Below, in pieces: positions 7,201 through 16,510 of a DNA stretch of 64,000 nucleotides. Position numbers and translations under genes: made by a program. Origin of the DNA: an uncultured Anaerobiospirillum sp. (lineage in GTDB: Bacteria; Pseudomonadota; Gammaproteobacteria; Enterobacterales; Succinivibrionaceae); assembly GCA_944389615.1 (NCBI GenBank), contig CALXNA010000010.1, positions 1 through 64,000 of the forward strand. Reading direction: 5' to 3'. The first letter of the stretch is position 1; each line of letters opens with the position of its first letter. The notes beneath the pieces were generated by a model. It searched no databases and had not been told where the DNA came from. It worked only from the letters and a program-made list of their open reading frames with translations.

Positions 7201-10200
7201 CTATGGGCGCTCGGGGCAGAGCAACTTCTGGCAGAACGGGCACGTCAGGGACGGCGCAGCGCCCCGCGGGCCGCTGACGAGCTCGGGGTTAAAGAGCACG
7301 CTGCTGTGGCCACAGCGGCATTGCATGAACAAGGCTTCTTGGTGCTCTAAGGCCTCTAAGGTGTACAAGAATTGCCGCAAGGTAGGGAAGTGGGGGCTGC
7401 CCTGAGCCGTGCTGGTGTGGCTGGGCAGGGCGGTGAGCTCCTTGGTGCTGCCATAGACCGCGGCGGCTAAGAAGAAGTTGACCTGTCCTAGGTAGTGCGC
7501 GCTCGGGCTTAAGCGGTAGCTCTGGGGCTGGTGGAGGTGCGGGTGGCTCAGAAAGTCGCGATTGCGCGGGGCCAGCGCCAGTGCATGGGCTGAGCTGAGC
7601 TCCTTGAGCACATGGTACTGGACAAAGGTGAGTGCATGGGCGCAGTTAGCACTGCTATCACAGTGGGCCAATTGCTCATGCGTCCATAGCGGCAGTGGCT
7701 GCAGCAGGTTGTGGTAGGACGCTAACTTGCGCGCATGGTGCGAGCTTTGGCAACGCGGTGCTTTGAGGTGATGACGCTGGGCGTAGGCCTCAAGATAGGG
7801 CTGTAAGCGCTGAGCGCGCGTGCTATCCCAGTTGGGTTCAGTAAAGTACAAGGTCAGATCGCATAAGTGCTGCGCGCTTTCGCAGCGCTCGTATTGCTCT
7901 GCGCTCAGCTCTGGGCGTAAGTCGATGCTTGGCATAATGGTGCGCCGCAGGGCGCGTTTGGTTCGAGTGCGCGGCGGATCGAAGTTGCTAAGGCTCGGCC
8001 GCTGCCCTGCGCTGCTCTCAAGCTTCGGCGTGAGGGTAAAGGGCTGACCTAATTGGGCATAGCAAAAGTGCAAGTCGGGGCGCGCCGCGGTCGCGGCGAT
8101 GACCAAGCGCAGGAGGGCCGCCGGGAGCTGCCACTGAGCGGCAGACAGCAGCGGCAGGCGCACATGCTCGGCATAGAGTAGGCCTTGGAGCTGAAGCTCT
8201 TCGTAGTAATGGCGCACCAGCGCGGTGAGGTACAACAAGGTCTCAGGCGCAGTCAGGCGCGGCTCTATGGGCTCAGCGGGTGCGACGGGCACAGCCGGTG
8301 CGATGGGCGCGCGGCGGCTACGCGGGGGCTCGGGCTTTTTAGACGCCCGGACGCTGCGCAAGCGCGGAACAGGATCCGGCTGCCGTTGCGGTGGCGCCAT
8401 AGTCGCAGCCAGCTGATAGCTGTACTTTAAGGCCGAGCCGCTGTAGTAATGCGCTTGCAAGCAGCTTAAGCCGTTTTGTAGCAGCACCTTGAGCTTCAAT
8501 TGGGCAAAGTTCAGCAGCTGATGGGACGTAGCGCTGGCAGATAAGAGCTCGGGTGCGATCTTGAGGGCGTGACTTCTGATGTCCTCGCTGATGTAATGGC
8601 GTAGGGTGCTCTCGGGGGTGGCCAAGAGCTCAGCTAAGTTGCGCTCACGGGTCGCGCCGTAGACCAAGTTTTGCTCGAGGCAATAGTGGCGCGCATTGGC
8701 TCCGGTTAAGATTTGGCGGCTGGCCTCGCTGCCATCGTAGCTGAGCGGCACGCCTCCCGCTGAAGCTGCGCGTCCGGCTGAAGCTGCGTGCCCCGCTGCG
8801 GTAGGCTGCGCGCTCAGCTGCTTGGTTTGGTTAAACCATGTTGTGCCCGAGTGTGGGAATAAGCTGGGGCAAGAGAGGGTGGCTTGGTGCTGCTTTTGGT
8901 AGCGCCAAAAGGCCGCCACGCGCTGGACTTCCCACGGGCTGACGAGGGACAAGAGCTCGTAGTCACGGGCATGGGCCTGTGGCGCGAGCAAGCTCGGGAA
9001 AGCGTAGAGCTTAACCTCATGGCCCCAGTAGCAGCCGCCACAGAGCATAGCGGGCTGGCAGCCATTGATGGTATGAGGCTGCCGCAGCAGCTCGATATTG
9101 GTCAGCGTGCCTAAGGGCGTGACAAAGGGCGGGTGCGGCAGGTTCAAATTGGGCTCGGTGCGGAGCAGGCGCTGGTTGGTGCGCTCTTTATGCTCATAGG
9201 TGCACAGCACGGCCGTGCCATCGACCAGCACCTCCCACGTTTGGCTGTGCTCGATGCTTGAGCGCAGCGCCGTTGGGGCAGAGTTCAAGCACAGGCGCCC
9301 GAGGCCACGGTTTAAGTAAGCGCAGACGACCTCATTACGCTCACTGCGCAAGACCAGCTTGCGCTGGGGTTCGGCGGCGCGGTGGCTGAACTCGTCCATT
9401 TGCTCGTGGCGCTGCCAAGGCGCGGCGGTGGTACCAAGGAACAGACGTGGATTGAAGCTCGGCGCGCTGTGCTGGGCACTGAGCTCCCGATAGTGCTGGG
9501 GCCAATCGGCGCAGCGCGCAATCAGGGCTTGCGGGACGCCATGCTCTAGCGGGTAGTAAGGCGTACGGGCCGCGGCATAGGGCGCCGCGCGCGGCGGGGC
9601 CAGATGCGGCGCGGTCTTGGTGGGGGTGGCCCGGTGCGGCGTTGTGACCGGATAGGCGCCGGTGATCTTGCAGTTGAGAAAGGCGCGCTCGCTACTGCGC
9701 AGCTTAAGCGCGTGGCTCAGCGCCGAGGCGCTGGTATCTAAGGCGGCGCTGTAGAGCGGGGCGTAGAGCCGACTCTTGCTTTGCTCTAAGCTCAGGCCGC
9801 CTTCGCTTAAGAAAAAGAGCGCGTACAGGCTCTGGGGCTTACGGCAGGCCGCATCGAGGCATTGATAGGCGGTCTTGGCCGACCTTGTTTGGCCGGGCCT
9901 GAAGATCGGGATGGTGCAAAAGCCCGTTTGCTGCAAGAGGAGCCCTAAGACATCGAGTAAGAAGTTGCAATCGGGGTCAAGGCGCAGGCGCTCGCTGCCA
10001 AGCTGCACCTCAAGCTGCCCTTGCGGCAGAGCCAGCTGCTCGGGCACGGACTGAGGTGGGTTGTACCAAGCAGGGGTGAGCACCGAGTAATCAAGCTGGG
10101 CCTCGAGTGGGGTGGCACTAAAGGCCAAGGCGGTGTCGGGGCGGTTGAGGGGCAGCGGTACTCGCGCCCAGCGCGCGAGCTCCTTGCGCTCATTGTCTCT

Positions 10201-10800
10201 GAGCGGGATGCGGGCGGAGGGCTGTGCCTGTTGCTGCGCCTGTTGCTGTGCGTATTGCTTACTGCGTAAGGCGATGTAATCGCGCTTGGCCGGTAAGGTT
10301 ACCGCTTGCAGCGCTAAATGCTGGAATTTGGCGCTTCCTTGTAGGCTATCGATCAAGCAATAGCGCGCTTCGGGGTCAAGGTAGTTGAGCAGCGGCAGCG
10401 CCAAGTACTCAAGGCCGCTCGCGGCCAAATGCAGCTGCTGCGCGGTAAAGAGCGGCGGGGGCGGTAGCGTGATAAGGGACTGGGCCGTGTGCTCTGCCGC
10501 AGGCGCGGCAGTCGGCGCGGGGCGTGGGCTCTCCGGCAGCGCAGTGATGACCTCCGGCTCCGCTAACAGGTCGGTACGGTGCGCCTCTGACGGCTCCTGT
10601 GGGGCGTGGGCCGTGAGCGCGCGTGCGGCTAAGGACGTTGTAGGCGCGGGGCTGGTCATGGCCGGTAGGGCGGCGCTGGTGGTAGTGGTATTGGGATGAT
10701 CTGGAATGGTCAGGCCTGAGAGCTGAGCATCAGGCGGTAGTGCCGCGGTGGACGCAGGCGTGGCGTGGGCTGCGAGCGCAGCTTGCTCGATTTGGGCCAT
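7201..10800 (-). CDS. Very large protein of unknown function with a C-terminal zinc ribbon
   Basis: 1199 residues; ATG at 10800 with AAGGAGCC. Not recognised as a whole. Residues 1-110 and some inner linkers are low-complexity Ala/Pro/Thr; the rest is rich in Leu, Tyr, His and Arg, with no signal peptide and no membrane segments. The last 40 residues hold CRCGHSSVLF...CPFCQKLLC, a four-Cys zinc ribbon. The 80 residues before it and the ribbon recall the C-terminal half of the flagellar regulator FlhC (helix, then CxCG...CxxC), but this is an eye comparison only. A basic linker with SRRAPIAPAVPVAPAEP lies near residue 840. It forms a two-gene unit with the basic protein upstream, whose stop is 11 bases before this start. 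A nucleic-acid-binding role is conceivable; not shown. Confidence 0.75.
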   Translation of the reverse strand: MAQIEQAALAAHATPASTAALPPDAQLSGLTIPDHPNTTTTSAALPAMTSPAPTTSLAARALTAHAPQEPSEAHRTDLLAEPEVITALPESPRPAPTAAPAAEHTAQSLITLPPPPLFTAQQLHLAASGLEYLALPLLNYLDPEARYCLIDSLQGSAKFQHLALQAVTLPAKRDYIALRSKQYAQQQAQQQAQPSARIPLRDNERKELARWARVPLPLNRPDTALAFSATPLEAQLDYSVLTPAWYNPPQSVPEQLALPQGQLEVQLGSERLRLDPDCNFLLDVLGLLLQQTGFCTIPIFRPGQTRSAKTAYQCLDAACRKPQSLYALFFLSEGGLSLEQSKSRLYAPLYSAALDTSASALSHALKLRSSERAFLNCKITGAYPVTTPHRATPTKTAPHLAPPRAAPYAAARTPYYPLEHGVPQALIARCADWPQHYRELSAQHSAPSFNPRLFLGTTAAPWQRHEQMDEFSHRAAEPQRKLVLRSERNEVVCAYLNRGLGRLCLNSAPTALRSSIEHSQTWEVLVDGTAVLCTYEHKERTNQRLLRTEPNLNLPHPPFVTPLGTLTNIELLRQPHTINGCQPAMLCGGCYWGHEVKLYAFPSLLAPQAHARDYELLSLVSPWEVQRVAAFWRYQKQHQATLSCPSLFPHSGTTWFNQTKQLSAQPTAAGHAASAGRAASAGGVPLSYDGSEASRQILTGANARHYCLEQNLVYGATRERNLAELLATPESTLRHYISEDIRSHALKIAPELLSASATSHQLLNFAQLKLKVLLQNGLSCLQAHYYSGSALKYSYQLAATMAPPQRQPDPVPRLRSVRASKKPEPPRSRRAPIAPAVPVAPAEPIEPRLTAPETLLYLTALVRHYYEELQLQGLLYAEHVRLPLLSAAQWQLPAALLRLVIAATAARPDLHFCYAQLGQPFTLTPKLESSAGQRPSLSNFDPPRTRTKRALRRTIMPSIDLRPELSAEQYERCESAQHLCDLTLYFTEPNWDSTRAQRLQPYLEAYAQRHHLKAPRCQSSHHARKLASYHNLLQPLPLWTHEQLAHCDSSANCAHALTFVQYHVLKELSSAHALALAPRNRDFLSHPHLHQPQSYRLSPSAHYLGQVNFFLAAAVYGSTKELTALPSHTSTAQGSPHFPTLRQFLYTLEALEHQEALFMQCRCGHSSVLFNPELVSGPRGAAPSLTCPFCQKLLCPERP

Positions 10801-10811
10801 AGTGGGGCTCC

Positions 10812-11411
10812 TTAGCTCTTGCGGTCAAGGACGGCTAAGGCGCGCGTGGTAAAGTGCGCCCGGCGGTCGGTTAAGATGCGCTCGTTCAGCTCGCTGAAGA
10901 TTAGCGGCTGGGGATTAGGGCGATTGGGCGTGGTGCTCAGCTGCCAGCGTGTGGGCAACGCGATACCGCGTGGTGCTGGGAGCGGCAGGGCGGGCTTTGA
11001 CAGCTGAGGCGGCCGAGACTGCTTTGACTGCTTAGGTCGCTTCGGCTGGGCCACTCGGGCCGGACGTGGGGTGAGGGCGGATTTGAGCTCGGCGAGGGCG
11101 GACTTAGGCGCGGCGGAGGCGCGCTTCTTGGGCGGGCGCTCCTGTGGCATCAGAGGGGGCTGTGTGCTCTGCTGTTGCTGGGTGCGGTACGGCAGCGTGG
11201 CGCTGCTGCATGGTGGACAGGGGCTCATGGGGCAGGTAAGAGCGCGCTGGGATGTGGGATGTTCCGGCGGCTCCAGCGGCGTGCTGCGCACTGAGCTGAG
11301 GTGACTGACATCCATCGGCTGCGGGGCGCGTCGGGCGCGCAGATGGCGCGTCATGCTATCGGGGAGCCAGCGGTCGCTGTGGTCAAAGCATGTGAGGTAG
11401 GGGGTGGTCAT
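10812..11411 (-). CDS. Small basic protein of unknown function, partner of the large zinc-ribbon protein
   Basis: 199 residues; ATG at 11411 with AGGAGT seven bases upstream. Rich in Pro, Arg, Lys, Ser and Gln, with a disordered middle (for example KRPKQSKQSRPPQLSKPALP) and a short hydrophilic end with NERILTDRRAHFTTRALAVL that could be an ordered helix. No known domain was recognised. The stop codon overlaps the ribosome site of the 1199-residue gene downstream, so both are probably co-translated. Codon use agrees with the neighbours. It may help its partner bind nucleic acid, but this rests only on charge and linkage. Confidence 0.6.
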   Translation of the reverse strand: MTTPYLTCFDHSDRWLPDSMTRHLRARRAPQPMDVSHLSSVRSTPLEPPEHPTSQRALTCPMSPCPPCSSATLPYRTQQQQSTQPPLMPQERPPKKRASAAPKSALAELKSALTPRPARVAQPKRPKQSKQSRPPQLSKPALPLPAPRGIALPTRWQLSTTPNRPNPQPLIFSELNERILTDRRAHFTTRALAVLDRKS

Positions 11412-12053
11412 AACAGACTCCTAAGTTGGGCGCAAACCCGGTTGCAACCCAAGTGGTGGTCAGGAGCTGCAAGGGGAGATACGTCTAAGACAGTGTCAAG
11501 TTCATCAAACAGCGACGCTGCCACAGCAGGCCGCCTCCAAGCTAAAGCCAATGATTGAGGGACGCGTAAGCTCAGGTGCGGGGGCTTACCCTGTGTCTAA
11601 GGTAGCGCGGGGCTCAGGGGCCATTTTGCGGTGACGCTCGCAAAAAAGTGCTTGCCGATATCTAGGCCGAGGGAAGGGAGCCGATAAAGACGGTCAAAAT
11701 GATGCTCAGGCTTGCGCGGCGCGGGTAGGAAACAGGCCCACCGACTGGGCCTAAACTTTTAGGTAAAGGTTGAGCAAAAGGGGCGGGTTTGGCGCAGCTG
11801 CGGGCCTTCTTTTGTGCCCGTGATCGCAAAACGCACTTTTGTGACCGGGCCAGCAAGATGGTCAAAATCAGGCCCCAGCAGGCTGTATCTTGGGCGAGAA
11901 GATTCGGTGGCTGCGCGGCTTAAATAAGCGCACGCGTGGGCGCTATTTGTGGCGATGGCTCCGCAGATTACAGGTATCGCGCCCCAGCCCCGGCGTCGGC
12001 CTGAGCGTGCCGTGGCGCAGCGCCGTAACGTGGCGCAGCACTGCGCCTGCGGT
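11412..12053. other. Intergenic stretch with short inverted and direct repeats
   Basis: No convincing gene. I see a hairpin AGGCCC/GGGCCT followed by AAACTTTT near 11734-11760, the pair GACGGTCAAAAT (11689) and GATGGTCAAAAT (11857), and the inverted pair AAAAGTGC (11644) / GCACTTTT (11833). These may belong to the control region of the 10.8-11.4 kb unit, or be remains of the missing C-terminal domain of the neighbouring ATPase gene. Confidence 0.35.
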
Positions 12054-13258
12054 TCAGAGCTGGGCCCGCAAACGGTCGAGGGCTAATCTGGTTTCCTGAT
12101 TAGGGCAAACCATATGCCCTGTACCGTCCAGCGTGAAGGGCTGACTGAGCGTCAGATAGCCGGTTTGGAACAGTAAGGAATAAGGATAGGCCGTGGGATT
12201 GATGAGCGCGGCGCGCAGGAAGTCCTCGGACTTGACCACCACTTCCCCAGCGCTCAGCTGCGTGCGCAGCTGCTCATTGCGCGCTAAGGCCTGAGTGATG
12301 AGTTGCGGTAAGCCCCATGCGTCACAATAGCCTTGCAAGCGCGCCTGTGGGGCAGCCAAGAAGCGTAGTACGGAGCCCGGAGCGCAGAGCTTAGGCGGCG
12401 CCCTATCAAAGGAATAGCCACCGTACCACTGGGCCATAGCGTCTAACAGCTGCTCGACCTGCTCGGGGCTGACGGCCGCGGGAGCGCAGTCGTGCTGCAC
12501 GGCCGCGGCAGCGCGCATGTGGTCAGCAAAGTACTGCTTGAGCTCCTCAGTGGTAAAGCCACAGCAGGCGGCAAACTTCGGGTCATGGGTCAAGTCCGTA
12601 AAGCTGTTGGCGGCGGTGCCCAGCTCCAAGTCCTGATAGCGGGTCAGGCCCGTGCAGAAGCCGCAGCGGAACTTACCTAGGTTGCTCTTGATGGAGCTAA
12701 ACAGGCTCCTAAGCAGCGTCTTGCCTGCGCTCAGTTCATCAGGCTGCCCCATATGGCTGAGCACAGGCGCATCGTAATCGTCGACCAACAAGACGAGGGA
12801 GCGTCGGGGCAGCTGCTTGAGCAGCGCCTCAAACAACGCCCAAAAGTTACGGGGCGAGGATGGTACCTTAAGCGCATGGGCTCGGCCGAACGCGCTGCCG
12901 ACGGCCATCAGCTGGCGCTCAAACTCCGCGACCGTAGTGCAACCGGCGTTGAGCTGCGCAAAGTTCAGGCGCAGTACGAGGTACTGACCTTGATCTTGCC
13001 ACCGCGCCTCGATGTCCAACCCCTTAAACCAAGAGTCATGCCCATCATAGGGCGCCACCCCATGTAAGAACACCTCCTCTAAGGCGCTCAGCAGCGTGCT
13101 TTTGCCAAAGCCCGGCGGCCGGATCAGGATTTGCGGGTAAAGTACCAAGCGATGAGCCCCACGAAATAGGTCTTATCGACATAGACCGCTTCTTGGATAA
13201 GCTCGGCCAAGGACTGACTTGCGGTCGGTAACTTCTGAGGGTGTGACCAAGCATCCAT
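12054..13258 (-). pseudogene. Degenerate AAA-ATPase-like gene (frameshifted and C-terminally truncated)
   Basis: A start ATG at 13258 with AAGGAG gives a frame coding the typical family N-terminus (LPTASQSLAELIQEAVYVDKTYF), but this hits TGA soon after at about 13125. The next segment, with the Walker A motif RPPGFGKSTLL and a Walker B-like LVLLVDDYDAP, is open in a frame shifted by one base and ends at 12054. The family (AAA-ATPase-like, Pfam09820 type) normally continues into a PD-(D/E)XK nuclease domain, as in the intact relative at 22075-23871; that domain is missing here. So the gene has a frameshift at about 13130-13145 and lost its 3' part. It could still make a 364-residue protein from an internal start. 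Such genes are common in anaerobes and their function is not established. Confidence 0.75.
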
Positions 13259-13344
13259 CAGCCATCTCCTTGATTACAGCTCACCGGACACGGCGCGCCG
13301 AGAGGCACAGGACTGCGCCCTGCAGGGCGCAGCTTAGAGCGCGC

Positions 13345-15153
13345 TTAGGGCGCGCGCCGCTGCTGCTCGAGCGCTTGCGCAAGCGCCCGTCCGAGCTTGC
13401 TGTGCGAGAGCAGCTCTTGGGGATCGCGCGCGGTGGAAAAGGCCTTTTTGGCCGCTTCGGTCAAGGAAAGGTAGGACGAAGCGGCATGAGCGTTGGCCTG
13501 AGCGACTGCCGCTTGCAGCTTGCCATCATCAGGGGCCGGGCCGTCAGGCTCGGTCACGAGGCTAGCCACGTACTCGTTACCAGCCAAGACATTGGCGTCG
13601 ATCAGGCTGCGGCGCAGGTCGCTGACCACCTTGGTGCTTTGGGCCACGGTATCAAAGCTTGGCGTGTTAAAGATAGCGCTCGAGTCGGCCTCTTCCTTGG
13701 GGCTGGGCTCATCACTCATAGTGCTTTTAACATGCGCCGCGACCGCGTTGACCACTTGGGCACGCGCATCGAGCTCGGCCTTGATGATGGCGCGCAGGCT
13801 AAAGGCGCCGGTGCGTAGCAGCTGCGGATTGCTGCTGGCGTGCTGCTCGGTGAGCGGCTTTAAGGCAAGGCATAGGCGCTTGCAATTGGCCTCATAGCTG
13901 TTTTGGGCCCACAGCTCCTTGATCGTCTTGAGCTCTGGGATATGGTTGACCTGCGCCTTGACTGCCTTAAACCACGGCGTGACGTCGTCATGCTGCGGCG
14001 GATTGGTCAGGTGGTCGATCACATCTTGGCCCACGTCGATATAGGTGGCCTGCGCCCCTAAAAATTCTTGGAGCGTCGGCTGATCGGTGGTGACCACGCT
14101 TACGCCATAGCTGATGGCCTCAAGGGCCACCGCTGGGGCGCAATCATAGGAGAGGGTCGGCATCACCAAGACGCGCGTTTGCGTAAGGAGCTCGCCTAAG
14201 TTGGTGGTGTACGGGTAGACCTTAAGATAGCTAAAGTGGCTTAAGTCGTAGGACTTCTGGCCATTGTGGCGGTCGTAGTACTCGTTGAGGCTGTGGGCAA
14301 ATTGCTCAGGCTCGCGCTCTAAGACCGCAAACTGATATGAGAACAGTTGGCGGTCGCTGCGGCATTGCTTGACCAGCTCCAAGAAAAGTCCAAGGCCATT
14401 CTCAAGGCTCGGATTGACCAAGAGGATGAGCTGCCGCTCTGTGACCTCTTGGGCGAAGGCCTTGAGCTGGGCGCGCACATCGCTCGCCGTACTCGCCTTG
14501 GTGCTCACCGCCTTGGCTCCGCCTGCTTGGGCTGTGGCCTTCTTGGCTTGGTTCGGCGCTCCGGTTAAGGCGGCGTGGCCGGTGAGCAGCGGGCCTGAGA
14601 CCTTGATGAAGGGCCCGATGTAGGTGGCGCTGCGCCCTTGGGGCGTGACATAGCTGTCGATCAGGAATTGGCTTGTGGCCAAGATCAAATCGCTGTCGCG
14701 GAAGCTGTAGTCAAAGGTCGGATGCTCAAGCAGCACAAAGGCGGTGGGCAGGTGACACTGGCGCGCGAGGTTGAGGCAGGACATGGTCACAATGTCTGAG
14801 CTCGAGGCAATCACGAGGTCGGGCTTGAAGCCGCAGATGATCGGCGTCATCTCGTTGTAGAAGTTGCGCTGCTCGAGTACCGTCATGTCGCCTAAGCTAT
14901 TGGAGGCGGTGGTGGTATAGACGTAGGGGACGTCGCCGTCTAGGAGCTGAAACTTGGTGTTGGAATGGGCAATGGGCTCGCGCACTACGGCCGCCACCGA
15001 GCTTGGCGCCGTACTGGTGCGAATGGTCGAGGTGAGCACCGCCAAGACGGCACCGCGCGCGCGTAGCGCCGCAATCATATTGCGCACTTGGGCGGCGGCG
15101 GGATTTAAGTAATCGTGCACGCAGCACGGGCTAATCCACAGAATCTTGATCAT
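13345..15153 (-). CDS. GT-B glycosyltransferase, tandem array member 1 (divergent, extended)
   Basis: 602 residues from the ATG at 15153 (GAGGTG upstream); an earlier in-frame start would run into the gene before it. The start MIKILWISPCCVHDYLNPAA matches the array consensus. The GT-B C-terminal half is recognisable by PTLSYDCAPAVALEAISYGV near residue 360, but the first Glu of the usual E-x7-E motif is Asp. It differs from its siblings by an Ala/Lys/Thr-rich insert near residue 220 and an additional 150-residue C-terminal extension of helical, hydrophilic character (KEEADSSAIFNTPSF...). It is the last gene of the array, 10 bases after the stop of member 2. It probably transfers a sugar from a nucleotide donor onto a surface glycan; donor and acceptor are not known. 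It may be the most diverged, perhaps a protein with altered specificity. Confidence 0.8.
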   Translation of the reverse strand: MIKILWISPCCVHDYLNPAAAQVRNMIAALRARGAVLAVLTSTIRTSTAPSSVAAVVREPIAHSNTKFQLLDGDVPYVYTTTASNSLGDMTVLEQRNFYNEMTPIICGFKPDLVIASSSDIVTMSCLNLARQCHLPTAFVLLEHPTFDYSFRDSDLILATSQFLIDSYVTPQGRSATYIGPFIKVSGPLLTGHAALTGAPNQAKKATAQAGGAKAVSTKASTASDVRAQLKAFAQEVTERQLILLVNPSLENGLGLFLELVKQCRSDRQLFSYQFAVLEREPEQFAHSLNEYYDRHNGQKSYDLSHFSYLKVYPYTTNLGELLTQTRVLVMPTLSYDCAPAVALEAISYGVSVVTTDQPTLQEFLGAQATYIDVGQDVIDHLTNPPQHDDVTPWFKAVKAQVNHIPELKTIKELWAQNSYEANCKRLCLALKPLTEQHASSNPQLLRTGAFSLRAIIKAELDARAQVVNAVAAHVKSTMSDEPSPKEEADSSAIFNTPSFDTVAQSTKVVSDLRRSLIDANVLAGNEYVASLVTEPDGPAPDDGKLQAAVAQANAHAASSYLSLTEAAKKAFSTARDPQELLSHSKLGRALAQALEQQRRAP

Positions 15154-15163
15154 AGGCACCTCG

Positions 15164-16402
15164 CTAGAAGCTGACTTCCGGGAGCTGCGCGTCCGGGAGC
15201 GCATTGAGATCGCTGGTCGGCTGCGGCCCTTGTTTGCGCGCAATCAGGGGCTCGAGTAAGGCAATCAAGCGCTCCAAGGCGCTCTCTTGGGAGAGGCGCT
15301 CCTTGGCTTGGTGCAGCAGCTCATCGCAATTGTTGCTCAAGAAGACCTTAAGCGTTTCCACCCACGGGCGAATCTCTTCGTCGTCTGGGAGCGAGAAGTA
15401 GTCTTCTTGGCAATGGGCAGGGGTATCAAGCAAGATGCCGCCGCCAGCAATGGCCTCGCTCAGGCCCCCCGAGTTGGCCGCGATCACCGGAATGTTGTTG
15501 AAGACCGCTTCGCTCGCGCCGCGGCCCCATGGCTCAAACCAGAGCGAAGGCGCGACCAAGACTGAAGTGATGGCATAGACCGGGCGCATGTCGGCTTGCA
15601 GATCGACCATATAGACGTTAGGCAGGTCGCTCGGGTGATACGGGTGTACCTCAGGCTTGCCTTTTTCATGGAGCAGGCCCACGATGTCGGTCAGGCGCTG
15701 GCCCACGGTCAAAAACTTCACCTCCGGCAGCTCACGCTGGCACACGGCTGCAAGCTTGACAAAGAGCGCCACGCCCTTATGCGGGCTCGGGTTGAGCATC
15801 GTGACAAAGAGCTTGTGCTGCTGCGGCGTGGTGATGGCCTTGAGGTCAAAGAACGCCCCCACCGGCACCATATTGATTTCATCGCGCTCAGCGTAGAGCT
15901 TGGCGGTGGCGTGCGAGTCGGTGACGATGAGGTCGATGTTAGGGAAGAGGTAGTTGCCGTAGGTGCCGTTGCTCACCACATAGACCGTGGGAATGCCTTG
16001 AGCCTTAGCTTCGGCAAAGCAGGTCTGAGCAAGGGGACTGACCCCATAGCCCATCACGAGGTCAGGGGCAAACTCGGTGAGGATTTGGCGCAAGGTGTTA
16101 AAGAAGAGCTGGCACTCAGCGAGGGTCATATTGAGCTCGCTTGTCTGCAACACCTTGGGGTAGATGTAGTGGACATTATCCTCATCGAAGATGAAGACAT
16201 TGTTGGGGCTGTGGTGCACCACCTGCTCCAGCGAACCAAAGGCCTGCTGCGCGCCCTCGGGGCGATTGAAGATAAAGGTGGTACAGGCCCACACCTCAAA
16301 GCCCGAGCGCGCGAGTCCTTGGAGCATATAGCGGCAGTTGATCGCGGCACCTGAGGAGGTGTCGTGTAGGCTAAAGGGCGAAATCCACAAGATCTTGGGC
16401 AT
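15164..16402 (-). CDS. GT-B (GT4-like) glycosyltransferase, tandem array member 2
   Basis: 412 residues from the ATG at 16402 with GAGGAG upstream. Array consensus at the N-terminus (MPKILWISPFSLHDTSSGAA, with the nucleotide-fold Gly loop), then the linker and second Rossmann half with TMLNPSPHKGVALFVKLA near residue 201 and the E-x7-E motif EPWGRGASEAVFNNIPVIA at about residues 290-298. The motif and the following NSGGLSEAIAGGG are typical of retaining GT4 enzymes. No signal peptide or membrane segment, so it acts at the cytoplasmic side. Downstream of member 3 by 108 bases that contain only GC-rich inverted repeats, and 10 bases from member 1. The sugar is not predictable from the sequence. 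Confidence 0.85.
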   Translation of the reverse strand: MPKILWISPFSLHDTSSGAAINCRYMLQGLARSGFEVWACTTFIFNRPEGAQQAFGSLEQVVHHSPNNVFIFDEDNVHYIYPKVLQTSELNMTLAECQLFFNTLRQILTEFAPDLVMGYGVSPLAQTCFAEAKAQGIPTVYVVSNGTYGNYLFPNIDLIVTDSHATAKLYAERDEINMVPVGAFFDLKAITTPQQHKLFVTMLNPSPHKGVALFVKLAAVCQRELPEVKFLTVGQRLTDIVGLLHEKGKPEVHPYHPSDLPNVYMVDLQADMRPVYAITSVLVAPSLWFEPWGRGASEAVFNNIPVIAANSGGLSEAIAGGGILLDTPAHCQEDYFSLPDDEEIRPWVETLKVFLSNNCDELLHQAKERLSQESALERLIALLEPLIARKQGPQPTSDLNALPDAQLPEVSF

Positions 16403-16510
16403 AGACACTCCTCAGATGGGCTGACTCAGCAGCCGCAGGCCTCGGCCGTAAGTCTCGGCCGGGGACGGGGCCGACCCAGCGGGCCTGCGCTGCGGCGTAG
16501 GCCGGGGCCG

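Noticed and set aside
7201..10800. Naming the large protein FlhC or a flagellar regulator
   Set aside because: Only the Cys pattern and a vague helix pattern agree; length and the rest do not.
13045..13254. 69-codon frame at the start of the broken ATPase gene
   Set aside because: The family N-terminus (YVDKT) is coded in the other frame from the ATG at 13258; this frame is a shadow.
15463..15472. C6 run in array member 2, and similar runs of six elsewhere (for example 59472)
   Set aside because: Runs of six are expected by chance in GC-rich coding DNA and too short for frequent slippage; the frames are intact.
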